Position numbers and translations under genes: made by a program | Shown here: piece by piece, positions 35,458 through 42,987 of the stretch | Position numbering within the stretch: the first letter of the stretch is position 1 | Layout of the letters: each line of letters starts with the position of its first letter | The notes under the pieces: model-generated | What the model was told of the DNA's origin: nothing | Database searches by the model: none | The model's input: only the letters and a program-made list of their open reading frames with translations | NCBI GenBank assembly: GCA_049512335.1 | Contig: JBEKXE010000002.1 | Span: forward strand, 6,012 to 70,011 | Source: Lustribacter sp049512335 | Lineage (GTDB): Bacteria > Vulcanimicrobiota > Vulcanimicrobiia > Vulcanimicrobiales > Vulcanimicrobiaceae | Direction of reading: 5' to 3' | DNA length: 64,000 bases

Positions 35458-36342
35458 GTGACGGCCGTCCTTCCGAGCGACGTCGTGTTGACGACGGAAC
35501 GCTATACGATCACCGGCCGGCGCAAGCTCGCCGATCGCGACGCGGCGGCCGACACGCCGCTCGTCATCGCGTTGCCCGGCGGCACCTACACCTCGGTCTA
35601 CTTCGACGTCCCGGGCTGCTCGCTGCTCGATCGAGCGGCCGCGCTCGGCATCCCGGTGCTGGCGTTGGACCGGCCCGGCTACGCCGGCAGCACGGCGTTG
35701 TCGCCGGCGGAGTCCGACATCACGCACAACGCCGAACGGCTGGACGAAGCGATCGGCAAAATCTGGAACGCGGCGGGCAGCAGCGCGCGCGGGATCGTGC
35801 TGATCGGTCACTCGATCGGCGGCGCGATCACGGTTGAGATCGCCTCGCGCCGGCCGTCGTGGCCGCTGCTCGGCATCGCCGTCTCCGGCGTTGGCCTCTC
35901 GACGGCATCCGCCGATGGTGCGCGCTACAGCGGGCTGCCGCCGATCCCGATGATCGATCTGCCGCCGCCGGCCAAAGCCCGCATGATGTTCGGTCCGCCG
36001 TGGACGTACGCGGCCGACATGCCGGAGCGCAGTCGGGTTGCGGATGCGCCGGTGCCGCGCGCCGAGTTGATCGACATCACGCACACGTGGTCCGAGCGCG
36101 TGCACGGTCTCGCGGCGAAGATCACGGTGCCGGTGCACTATCGGCAAGCCCGCTTCGATCCGCTCTGGATCACCGGCGACGACCAAGTCGCCGGGTTTGC
36201 CGCCGCTTTTTCAGCCGCGCCGTTCGTCGACGCGCGGGCGTTCGAATCGGCCGGCCACTGCATCGACTTCCATCGTCTGGGACTCGCCTTTCAGCTCGAA
36301 CAACTCGAATTCGCCTTGCGGTGCGCGGTCGCGCCGGAGTAG
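35458..36342 (+). CDS. Alpha/beta hydrolase
   Basis: A 294-aa alpha/beta hydrolase with nucleophile elbow GHSIGG (Ser119), oxyanion region ALPGGTYTS near 38-46, and a late His in SAGHCIDFH near 266. GTG 35458 lies 5 nt after the VOC stop. In meta-cleavage pathways the third step is hydrolysis of the ring-fission product by such an enzyme, matching the operon order. The 3' end overlaps the convergent marR-type gene by 52 bp, an unusually long convergent overlap. Confidence 0.86.
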   Translation: MTAVLPSDVVLTTERYTITGRRKLADRDAAADTPLVIALPGGTYTSVYFDVPGCSLLDRAAALGIPVLALDRPGYAGSTALSPAESDITHNAERLDEAIGKIWNAAGSSARGIVLIGHSIGGAITVEIASRRPSWPLLGIAVSGVGLSTASADGARYSGLPPIPMIDLPPPAKARMMFGPPWTYAADMPERSRVADAPVPRAELIDITHTWSERVHGLAAKITVPVHYRQARFDPLWITGDDQVAGFAAAFSAAPFVDARAFESAGHCIDFHRLGLAFQLEQLEFALRCAVAPE

Positions 36343-36920
36343 CGCCCGGCGGATTCGGCGCGTTTACGCGCCCGCTCGGTGATCTGCTCGCGCAGTTCGA
36401 CCAGGTCGTTGCGCATACGCTCGTAGCGTTCGGCGCCCAGCAGCTCGGCGAAGTCGGCTTCGATGCGTTTGGCGGAACGGCGCGTCACGGACATGAACTC
36501 GCGGCCGCGCTTGGAATACGCGACGATCTTCGCGCGCCCGTCGGCCGGATCGGGTGAGAGGTCGACCAGTCCCAGCCGCGCGCACTCCTCGACGAGCTGT
36601 CCCATCGCGCCCTTGGTCACGCCGGCCCGCGCGGCCAGATCGACGATGCGCGTCCCCTTCGGGACGTCGATGTGGCGCAGCACGTTCAAGTGCACCTGGC
36701 GCACGTCGGTGAAGCCGGCTGCGTGATAGCTCTCGAGGATGCGCGCTTCGAAGGCGTGGAATGAGAACAGCAGCAGACGGCCGAGATTGTAGTGACGCCA
36801 GGCGAAGCGCGCGTCGGGGTCGAGGCCTTCGAAGATCTCGGGGTCCACGCCGCTGCTGACCCGCATCACCCGTTTGGTGTCCACCGAGTGCGCGGTGATG
36901 GACGCACGTGTCTTCGCCAT
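36291..36920 (-). CDS. MarR family transcriptional regulator
   Basis: A 209-aa winged-helix regulator: helix-turn-helix in IVDLAARAGVTKGAMGQLVE (about 92-111) and wing DPADGRAKIVAYS. It has an extended N-terminus of about 35 residues and an Arg/Ser-rich C-terminal tail in the overlap with the alpha/beta hydrolase. MarR proteins typically repress aromatic-degradation genes and are released by phenolic ligands. It is divergent from the FAH gene across a 37-bp gap that holds an operator-like site, so autoregulation is likely. Confidence 0.9.
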   Translation of the reverse strand: MAKTRASITAHSVDTKRVMRVSSGVDPEIFEGLDPDARFAWRHYNLGRLLLFSFHAFEARILESYHAAGFTDVRQVHLNVLRHIDVPKGTRIVDLAARAGVTKGAMGQLVEECARLGLVDLSPDPADGRAKIVAYSKRGREFMSVTRRSAKRIEADFAELLGAERYERMRNDLVELREQITERARKRAESAGRYSGATAHRKANSSCSS

Positions 36921-36939
36921 AGGCTATGCTTCGCCGACC

Positions 36940-36957
36940 GTATAAGGACAATACTGT
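36940..36957. promoter_or_regulatory. Operator-like site matching 33051-33068
   Basis: GTATA-N6-ATACTGT matches the site at 33051-33068 at 12 of 18 positions, including both outer half-sites. It includes the small palindrome ATACTGTAT and ends directly at the ATG of the FAH gene (36958), with AAGGA (36944-36948) inside it as Shine-Dalgarno. Binding here would block both the FAH gene and the MarR gene. Confidence 0.5.
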
Positions 36958-37797
36958 ATGAAATTGCTACGTTTCGGCGAGCCGGGGCACGAGCGCCCGG
37001 GCGCTCTCGACGCTGCGGGAACGCTGCGCGACCTCTCCGGCCACGTGGCCGACATCGACGGACGAACGCTCGGGGACGCGAGCCTCGACGCGCTGCGCAA
37101 ACTCGACCTGGCGTCGCTGCCCGCGGTCCCGGCCGGAACACGGATCGGGCCGTGCGTCGGCAGCGTCGGGAAGTATGTCTGCATCGGTTTGAACTATGCC
37201 GATCACGCGGCCGAGGCCGGCATGAAGCTGCCCGGCGAACCGACGATCTTCATGAAGGCGACGTCGTCGATCATCGGGCCGAACGACGACGTGCGGTTGC
37301 CGCGCAACGCGACCCAGGGTGACTGGGAAGTCGAGCTGGGTTTCGCCGTCGGCCGCGCTGCCGCGTACGTCAGTGAGTCCGAAGCGCTCTCGTACGTGGC
37401 CGGCTACTTCACCGCCAACGACGTCTCCGAACGGGACTTCCAAATCAACCACGGCGGACAGTGGACCAAGGGCAAGAGCTGCGATACGTTCGGCCCGATC
37501 GGCCCGTGGCTCGTGACGCGCGACGAAGTTGCCGATCCGCAGAAATTGAACTTGCAGCTGGCGGTGAACGGCGTGACGATGCAGTCGAGCTCGACGTCGA
37601 AGATGGTGTTCGGCGTGGCCTTCATCGTCAGCTATCTCAGCCGTTTCATGACCTTGCATCCGGGCGACATCGTGGCGACCGGCACGCCGTCCGGCGTCGG
37701 CTTGGGCCGCAAACCGCAGGTCTTCCTGAAGGGCGGCGACCGCATGACGCTCAGCGTCGAGGGTCTGGGAGAGCAGAGCCAGCTCGTCGTCGCGTAG
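36958..37797 (+). CDS. Fumarylacetoacetate hydrolase family protein
   Basis: A 279-aa FAH-superfamily enzyme: short N-terminal domain (MKLLRFGEPG...), then YVCIGLNYADHAAE and the metal-binding GDWEVELGFAVG block, ending with LHPGDIVATGTPSGVG. Members are C-C hydrolases, hydratases or decarboxylases (2-oxohepta-3-ene-dioate hydratase, fumarylpyruvate hydrolase). It would suit the late step of the aromatic pathway encoded upstream. ATG 36958 has AAGGA 9 nt upstream. Confidence 0.9.
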   Translation: MKLLRFGEPGHERPGALDAAGTLRDLSGHVADIDGRTLGDASLDALRKLDLASLPAVPAGTRIGPCVGSVGKYVCIGLNYADHAAEAGMKLPGEPTIFMKATSSIIGPNDDVRLPRNATQGDWEVELGFAVGRAAAYVSESEALSYVAGYFTANDVSERDFQINHGGQWTKGKSCDTFGPIGPWLVTRDEVADPQKLNLQLAVNGVTMQSSSTSKMVFGVAFIVSYLSRFMTLHPGDIVATGTPSGVGLGRKPQVFLKGGDRMTLSVEGLGEQSQLVVA

Positions 37798-37799
37798 CG

Positions 37800-39059
37800 A
37801 TGAGCCGCATCGACTACCGGCCGTTCGTTCCGGCCGGCGGCAGCCCGAAGATCCTCGGTGCGACCGCGCGCGAGCACACCCTCGGTAAGCTCGGCGGCGA
37901 TCGTCGCAATCACCGGCTGTTCGGCCCGTGGTCGGAACTTGCGAGCACGCCGTTCGTCGGCATCACCGCCGGCGGCGCGCCCCTCCCCGGACTCTACGTG
38001 GCGCAGCCCAACGATCCGCCGCTGGGTCCGATGCTCGAGGCGGCGACCGCGTTTCTCGGGCTCTTGAGCGCGGAGCAACGCGCTGCGGCGACGTTTCCGG
38101 TGGATTCCACGCACTGGCGCGGGTGGCAGAACACCGAGATGCTGGTCGAAGAACACGGCTTGCGCTTGGACGAGGTGCCGCCGGCGGTTCGCAACGGCGC
38201 GCTCTCCGTCGTGCGCGCGAGCCTGAGCGCGAGCGGTTATCGCGCGACGCGCGACGTGATGCGGCTCAACGGGTTTCTCGGCGAGCTCATCGGCGCGGAA
38301 GCGATCCTCGGCGAATGGTCGTATCTGTTCGTGTTTTTCGGAACGCCGCACGCGGTCGAGCCGTGGGGATGGCAACTCTTCGGCCATCACCTGGTGCTCA
38401 ATTGCATGGTGGTCGGCGGGCAACTCGTCCTCAGCCCGACGTTTTTCGGCGCCGAGCCGTCGTACGCCGACGTCGGGCAGTATGCCGGAACGTCGCTCTT
38501 CGAAGACGAGGAACGCGACGGGCTTGCGCTGATCCGCAGCCTCTCCGGCACGGAGCAAACGCGTGCGATCCTCTCGCACGACATCATGGCCGGCGATTTG
38601 CCGCCGGGCCGGCGTCACTTCGCCGACAACCTCCACCTCGCGGGCGCGTATCAGGACAACCGGATCATCCCGTATGAAGGTTTGCCGGCCGGCGAGATGG
38701 GCGCGACGCAGCGGCGGCGCGTGCTCGCGTTGATCGAGCGCTATCTGGCGCCGCTCCCGCCGGGTCCGCTCGCCGCGCGGATGGATGAAGTGGAGCGCCA
38801 CCTCGCGCAGACGCACTTCTGCTGGATCGGGCGGACCGGCGACGAGGACCCGTTCTACTATCGCATCCAGAGCCCGGTGGTGCTGATCGAGTTCGATCAT
38901 CACATCGGCGTCTTCCTCACCAATGCCGAACCGCAGAAGTTCCACGTCCACACGATCGTGCGGACGCCCAACGGCAACGACTACGGAATCGACGTCTTGC
39001 GGCAGCACTATGAGCGCGCGCACCGCCACGGCAAAGACGATCACGCCGCTCGCGAATGA
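37800..39059 (+). CDS. DUF3500 domain protein
   Basis: A 419-aa DUF3500 protein, recognised from WGWQLFGHHLVLN, FGAEPSYADVG and the C-terminal FDHHIGVFLTNAEPQKFHVH and RTPNGNDYG regions, with many conserved His residues suggesting metal binding. No signal peptide is apparent. ATG 37800 lies 2 nt after the FAH stop, so they form one operon under the putative MarR site. The biochemical role of this family is not established. Confidence 0.85.
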   Translation: MSRIDYRPFVPAGGSPKILGATAREHTLGKLGGDRRNHRLFGPWSELASTPFVGITAGGAPLPGLYVAQPNDPPLGPMLEAATAFLGLLSAEQRAAATFPVDSTHWRGWQNTEMLVEEHGLRLDEVPPAVRNGALSVVRASLSASGYRATRDVMRLNGFLGELIGAEAILGEWSYLFVFFGTPHAVEPWGWQLFGHHLVLNCMVVGGQLVLSPTFFGAEPSYADVGQYAGTSLFEDEERDGLALIRSLSGTEQTRAILSHDIMAGDLPPGRRHFADNLHLAGAYQDNRIIPYEGLPAGEMGATQRRRVLALIERYLAPLPPGPLAARMDEVERHLAQTHFCWIGRTGDEDPFYYRIQSPVVLIEFDHHIGVFLTNAEPQKFHVHTIVRTPNGNDYGIDVLRQHYERAHRHGKDDHAARE

Positions 39060-39244
39060 CGCGCCCATGACTCACCCCACGGCTCAGCCAAGATGTTTCA
39101 CCGCCACCGACCTCCGTTGGCGGCGCGTTAGAGAGCGCCGGGGGGAAAGCTTAAATCGCACCTTGCGCGCGTCAACGCCGTTTCTTCTGGTATGCACGTG
39201 AACTTCGTGCGCCGGCCCTCGGCCGGTAACAGGAGCAACCATAT
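39060..39244 (+). other. Intergenic region with GC hairpins
   Basis: No gene is supported here. CCGCCA/TGGCGG (about 39101-39124) and CCGGCC-CTC-GGCCGG (39212-39226) can form hairpins, but neither is followed by a T-run, so they are not classical terminators. An AGGAG at 39231-39235 precedes the small frame at 39245. Confidence 0.4.
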
Positions 39245-39319
39245 ATGAACCCGCATTCACCAGATGAATTTGTGAAATCGATGTGGTGTGGTGGCGTTTT
39301 TGCTATAATTATCAGGTGA
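39245..39319 (+). CDS. Possible micro-ORF, 24 aa
   Basis: ATG 39245 with AGGAG at 9 nt spacing opens a 24-codon frame starting MNPHSPDEFVKSMW and ending in the hydrophobic FAIIIR. Base composition here is clearly more AT-rich than the surroundings. It could be a small peptide gene or the surviving 5' end of a gene lost to the IS-related rearrangement that follows. Coding status is uncertain. Confidence 0.25.
   Translation: MNPHSPDEFVKSMWCGGVFAIIIR
39301..39309 (+). promoter_or_regulatory. Putative extended -10 promoter
   Basis: TGC-TATAAT is a perfect -10 with an extended TGN element, 36 nt before the GTG of the transposase remnant. No -35 at normal spacing is evident, which extended -10 promoters tolerate. 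It stands out in GC-rich DNA and may be the element's own promoter. Confidence 0.4.
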
Positions 39320-39324
39320 TCTGT

Positions 39325-39360
39325 ACTGATGACACGCGGCCAGAGTGACGAATCCAGCGG
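39325..39360 (+). repeat. 36-bp direct repeat, copy 1
   Basis: Matches 40091-40126 at 34 of 36 positions (differences at the 12th and 29th bases). It covers the last 20 nt before a GTG start and its first five codons (VTNPA). Copy 1 leads into the IS1380-type remnant, copy 2 into an unrelated short frame, so a leader sequence appears to have been duplicated. Confidence 0.7.
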
Positions 39361-39614
39361 GTGAAACGCAGGATGGCATTCTCAGGCCTGATTTCGACCG
39401 CCGAGTGATGATGCAGTTCAGTGGCTCGGTCGTCACATCGGATGCTGATCTGCTCGCGTATCGTGAACTCGATGATGCACTTGGATTGACTGCCGCAGCC
39501 GGTGACTCGCTTGCCGATGCACGCACGGGGAAGAACGGCCGTCATGCCCTCGTCGGCATGCTGCGCCAATCCGTCTTCGGCAGACTTGCGGGTTATGAAG
39601 ATGTGAACGATGCA
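39345..39614 (+). mobile_element. IS1380-family transposase remnant (N-terminal about 90 aa)
   Basis: From GTG 39345 the frame matches the N-terminal region of IS1380-type transposases: FDRRVMMQFSGSVVTSDAD near 17-35, LLAYRELDDALGLT, and RQSVFGRLAGYEDVND at 74-89. Homology stops at about residue 90, where DP and the DDE-containing remainder should follow; the frame then runs on into antisense of a TolC-like gene end and stops at 39722. The element is therefore truncated by more than three-quarters and inactive. No terminal inverted repeats were found. Confidence 0.7.
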
Positions 39615-39617
39615 GTC

Positions 39618-39790
39618 TTAGAGCGGATCGGCCGGGTTACCCAGCACGAGGCTCTTGAGCTGCGTCTGCAGCGACTGTACGTTCTGCAACGCCGCGAAGA
39701 CGTTGTCTCTGGAAGACGTTGATCTGGGTGTAGGATAATTGAGCCACGGCGGTGCAATTGGTACTGTCGATGCATGACACAGTTCGCCTC
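39618..39790 (-). pseudogene. TolC-like outer-membrane protein C-terminal fragment, frameshifted
   Basis: On the minus strand, TAVAQLSYTQINVFQ (about 39757-39713) continues after a one-base frameshift near 39705 as NVFAALQNVQSLQTQLKSLV and ends LGNPADPL, with stop at 39618-39620. The helical QNVQSLQTQLK pattern resembles the coiled-coil arm of TolC-family efflux proteins. Only some 50 codons survive, and the fragment abuts the transposase remnant, so it is probably debris of a deletion event. The family call rests on pattern only. Confidence 0.35.
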
Positions 39791-39828
39791 ATTGGCGTAC
39801 CATCTGCGGCGTATCGAGCGGGCTCCGG

Positions 39829-40095
39829 ATGATTGCGAGTAACGCGGCGCGCATCGCGGCGGCAGCATTCGTCATAGCGTTCCTGGTTATGTGGAGCACT
39901 GCGATGGCTGGCACCACCGCCAGCGATGCCGCCGCATCACCCACGCCGTCTGCATCGCCCACACCCTTAGCCTTGCCGGCTTCGGGACCGCCGCGTCCGC
40001 AGACAAATGCGAGTCCGGAGCAAAAAGCAACGAAGCGCCGCTCGCCGTACGCACCTTATCCCTACCCGGGCTTCGACGGTAACCCGAATGACTGA
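39829..40095 (+). CDS. Small secreted Pro/Ser-rich protein, 88 aa
   Basis: Not recognised. The frame begins with a good Sec signal peptide (ARIAAAAFVIAFLVMWSTAMA, cleavage near residue 27), then a Ser/Pro/Thr-rich linker (ASPTPSASPTP) and a tail PYAPYPYPGFDGNP. No strong Shine-Dalgarno precedes ATG 39829. The composition fits a short exported or cell-surface protein. It lies inside the decay zone between the two 36-bp repeats, so it may have arrived with the rearranged segment. Confidence 0.45.
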   Translation: MIASNAARIAAAAFVIAFLVMWSTAMAGTTASDAAASPTPSASPTPLALPASGPPRPQTNASPEQKATKRRSPYAPYPYPGFDGNPND

Positions 40096-40126
40096 TGACA
40101 CACGGCCAGAGTGACGAACCCAGCGG
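40091..40126 (+). repeat. 36-bp direct repeat, copy 2
   Basis: Second copy of the repeat at 39325-39360. The GTG within it opens a 46-codon frame (VTNPAEFLERDGIISRRIPV...) that resembles no family I know and stops before 40269. No gene is supported in 40127-40268. Confidence 0.65.
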
Positions 40127-40268
40127 AGTTTCTCGAGCGCGACGGGATCATCTCGCGCCGCATCCCGGTCGAGGAACTGTTCGTACTTAGTTCATATTCA
40201 CCGATGACTTCGGCGAAAAAGGCATCTGATCCCACATTCCCCAGATGAGCACGCCAAAATGATCTAAA

Positions 40269-40546
40269 ATGAAATCACTCATCAACAAAATCATCATCGG
40301 TGCCGTGGGGCTCGCCCTGGCGACCGCTCCGCTGGCTGCGAGCGCGCAGAGCTGGCAAGGCCACGGCAGCGATAACCGCGGCGGCTGGGGGGCGGGCACG
40401 TGAACGTCGGTTACACCCAACCGGTGTACCAGGAACCCGTGGACGGTTATTTCGGCTGGTCCCCGGACGGATTCCAGGGCTATTATTGGAACGGGAACTG
40501 GTATCATCACCGTCGTTGGAACGGAGGCGTGTGGATCTACTTCTAA
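40269..40546 (+). pseudogene. Small secreted Gly/Trp/Tyr-rich protein, frameshifted at a G6 run
   Basis: ATG 40269 encodes a clear signal peptide (KSLINKIIIGAVGLALATA, cleavage ASA-Q) and then QSWQGHGSDNRGGWG. A run of six G (40387-40392) follows; in the original frame a stop comes at 40401, but shifting by one base gives GGHVNVGYTQPVYQEPVDGY and a Trp/Tyr-rich tail ending in GGVWIYF at 40546. Both halves look like one small exported protein of about 92 aa. A lost G, a sequencing error in the homopolymer, or programmed slippage could explain it. Confidence 0.6.
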
Positions 40547-41214
40547 CGTCCGCGACGCGGCTCGGTACAGCCGTGCTGCTCGCGCTGCTGACGGCGACGT
40601 CGGTACGGGCGCAGGGTGACCTGCGCCCGTCCGTCGTTGACGTCGAGTGGCGCACGCCGACCGGCATCGAACGCTGCGCCGCGGTCATCACGGCGCGGCG
40701 GCCGGATGCGCTCGAAGCGTGGACGGCCGGACATTGCACCGACGTGCCGCTCTCGGTCGTGCGTTTTTTCAACGGGTATCAAATCTATGGGTCGAACGTG
40801 CGTATCCTCGCGCGCAGCGACGCGTTCGATGCCGCGCACTTGCTGATACCGGTCGCACCGCTGGAGGCGCAAACGACGGTTACGGCGGTGCGCGCGCGTA
40901 CCGCCCCGCCGCTCGGCACTACGCTGACTGTCATCGGCCATCCGGTGTCCGGCCTGCGTGGAACCAACCAGGGTCTGTGGACTGTGACCTATGCCCGCAT
41001 GGGCGAAACCGCTGCCGATCAGGCGACCGGAGCACCTGAATACGAAATCTACTGCCCCCAATGCGGTCCGGGGAATTCCGGCAGCGGTGTGTTCGATCCG
41101 GCCGGACATTTGATCGGCATCGTGTACGGCGTGACCGAAATCCAGAACGTCGCCGGCGGTCGCCTGCCCGACGGGCTCTACGCCGACGTCGTCCCGGTTG
41201 GAGCGCTGCGCTGA
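40531..41214 (+). CDS. Secreted trypsin-like serine protease
   Basis: A 227-aa protein with a signal peptide (about 1-28, ending SVRAQ) and a chymotrypsin-fold domain: His68 in TAGHC, Asp100 in SDAFDAAHL, and Ser183 in GPGNSGSGVFD. Cys49/Cys69 and Cys175/Cys178 could form disulfides. GTG 40531 is the best start; GGAGG lies only 3-4 nt upstream and the gene overlaps the preceding frameshifted gene by 16 nt. The role is extracytoplasmic proteolysis; the substrate is unknown. Confidence 0.82.
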   Translation: MDLLLTSATRLGTAVLLALLTATSVRAQGDLRPSVVDVEWRTPTGIERCAAVITARRPDALEAWTAGHCTDVPLSVVRFFNGYQIYGSNVRILARSDAFDAAHLLIPVAPLEAQTTVTAVRARTAPPLGTTLTVIGHPVSGLRGTNQGLWTVTYARMGETAADQATGAPEYEIYCPQCGPGNSGSGVFDPAGHLIGIVYGVTEIQNVAGGRLPDGLYADVVPVGALR

Positions 41215-41250
41215 CGGGGAGCTAGCGGGGGGCCCCTGAAAGGGCCGATA

Positions 41251-42540
41251 GTGCCTGCGCTCTCGGTGTTCGATGCCCAAGTCTTTGCCAGTTTACGGCG
41301 CCATCGCAACTACCGGCTGTATTTCTCGGGCCAGCTCGTCTCGCAGATCGGCACCTGGCTGCAGAACGCGGCGCAAGCGTGGCTGGTCCTCGACATCACC
41401 CATTCGGCCGAGGCGGTCGGCGTCCTCAGTTTCTTCCTCTACCTTCCGTACGCGGTTTTCGGGCTGATCGGCGGCGCGCTGGCCGACCGCTGGGACCGGC
41501 AGCGCACGATGGTCGTCACGCAGTCCGCGATGGCGGTGTGCGCGGCCGCGCTCGCCGTCGTCGCTTACTTGCGCGTCGACAGCATCGCGGTCATCGACGG
41601 GATCGCGCTGGTGCGCGGAACGATCATGGCGTTCAACAACCCGACGCGCCAAGCGATGATGATGCAACTCGTCGGCCGCGCCGAGTTGCCCAATGCGATC
41701 GCGCTCAACTCGAGCCTCAACAACGCGACGCGCGTCATCGGCCCGGCGATCGCCGGCGTGCTGATCGCCTGGGTCGGTTCGGGCGCGTGTTTCGCGCTCA
41801 ACGCGATCAGCTTCATCCCGGTGATCTACGCGCTGATGGTGATGCGCCCGTCGGAATTCTTCATGCTGCCCAAACGCAGCCGAACGCCGCTCTTGATCTC
41901 GATTCGCGACGGGCTGGCCTACGCGCGCCGCACCAAGACGGTCGCGGTCGTCTTGACGATGCTGTTCGTCGTCTCGACCGTCAGCATCAACTTCAACGTC
42001 GTGCTGCCGGTGCTGGCGCGCAACGCGCTGCACGGGACCGCGCAAACCTACGGCTTGATCGCGGCGATGTTCGGCTTGGGGGCGTTTATCGGCGCGGTCA
42101 TCGCCGCGTCGCGCTCGCGCGTCTCGCGCCGGTTGTTGCTGTGGGCGGCGGCCGGGTTCGGTGCCGGACAGCTGCTCGTCGCCGCGCAGCCGACGGTTCT
42201 CGGCGCGTCGCTCGCGCTCGTCGTCACCGGCATCTGCTACACGCTCTATACATCCGGTTCGAACACGATCGTGCAGCTGGCCGTTCCGCCGCACATGCAA
42301 GGCCGCATCGCCGGGCTCTACAACTACGTGTTTTTGTCGTCGGGTCCGCTGGGTTCGCTCTTGGCCGGTTGGCTGGCCGAGCACGGCGCGCGGTGGGCGT
42401 TTCTGGCCGGCGGAATCGCAGCGCTGCTCATGGCGACGTTCGGCTTCGCGATGCGGCCGTGGCCGATGCCGACCGGCATCATTCCCAAGCGCCGCTATCG
42501 CCGGCACCGCAATCAGATCCTGAGGGTGCGGCCGCGCTGA
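41251..42540 (+). CDS. MFS transporter (EntS/MFS_3 type)
   Basis: A 429-aa 12-TM major facilitator. It begins with the MFS_3 signature NYRLYFSGQLVSQIGTWLQN, followed by WLVLDIT and GLIGGALADRWDRQR (loop 2-3 motif). Such proteins export siderophores, macrolides or other small molecules by proton antiport. GTG 41251 gives the normal N-terminus; a short hairpin GGCCC/GGGCC (41231-41246) lies just upstream and may affect translation. The substrate is unknown. Confidence 0.9.
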   Translation: MPALSVFDAQVFASLRRHRNYRLYFSGQLVSQIGTWLQNAAQAWLVLDITHSAEAVGVLSFFLYLPYAVFGLIGGALADRWDRQRTMVVTQSAMAVCAAALAVVAYLRVDSIAVIDGIALVRGTIMAFNNPTRQAMMMQLVGRAELPNAIALNSSLNNATRVIGPAIAGVLIAWVGSGACFALNAISFIPVIYALMVMRPSEFFMLPKRSRTPLLISIRDGLAYARRTKTVAVVLTMLFVVSTVSINFNVVLPVLARNALHGTAQTYGLIAAMFGLGAFIGAVIAASRSRVSRRLLLWAAAGFGAGQLLVAAQPTVLGASLALVVTGICYTLYTSGSNTIVQLAVPPHMQGRIAGLYNYVFLSSGPLGSLLAGWLAEHGARWAFLAGGIAALLMATFGFAMRPWPMPTGIIPKRRYRRHRNQILRVRPR

Positions 42541-42589
42541 AAGCAAGCGGGATTAGCTTGGGGCCGAGTCTGGGAATAGCATTAGAACC

Positions 42590-42973
42590 ATGCGGACGCG
42601 AGCGCCTCGGCTGCGGCTCACCGCGATGGCGGGCCTGGCCGCCTTCGCGCTGCTGGGCATTGCGCCCGACGACGGGCCCGAGGCGCCGCCGCCCGCGAAT
42701 CCGGCGATCCTCAACGTCACGTGGTCGCCGGAGCACCTGCGCGCGGGCCAGATGTTCGACGTGACGATTCGCACCACGCCGGACATCACCGCGCTCGAAG
42801 CCTGCGTGTTGAAGTACCGGTTGCCGGTGCCGAAAGCTTCGGACGGCGTCTTCTACGCGTCGGCGCGCGTGCCGTGGTTCGCACGCTTTTACCACGGGAC
42901 GTTCCACGTGACGTTCGTCGGAACCGACGCGACCGGTGATCAAGCGCAAATGGAGGCCGACGTCCGCATCTAA
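42590..42973 (+). CDS. Secreted hypothetical protein, 127 aa
   Basis: Not recognised. A signal peptide (RLTAMAGLAAFALLG, about 10-24) is followed by a Pro-rich linker and an all-beta domain with alternating hydrophobics (FDVTIRTTPDI, FYHGTFHVTFVGTDATGD), suggesting an immunoglobulin-like fold. ATG 42590 has no obvious Shine-Dalgarno. It lies between the MFS gene and the SufD-like gene, 14 nt before the latter, so it may share a transcript with it. It may be a periplasmic adhesin- or PapD-like small domain. Confidence 0.6.
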   Translation: MRTRAPRLRLTAMAGLAAFALLGIAPDDGPEAPPPANPAILNVTWSPEHLRAGQMFDVTIRTTPDITALEACVLKYRLPVPKASDGVFYASARVPWFARFYHGTFHVTFVGTDATGDQAQMEADVRI

Positions 42974-42987
42974 CGGTAGAGGGCGTG

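Noticed and set aside
39593..39868. 91-codon minus-strand frame in the decay zone
   Set aside because: Arg/Ser-rich and out of register with the TolC-like fragment, which reads in the other two frames across a frameshift.
41231..41246. Terminator hairpin before the MFS gene
   Set aside because: GGCCC/GGGCC can pair, but no T-tract follows; at most it affects translation initiation of the next gene.
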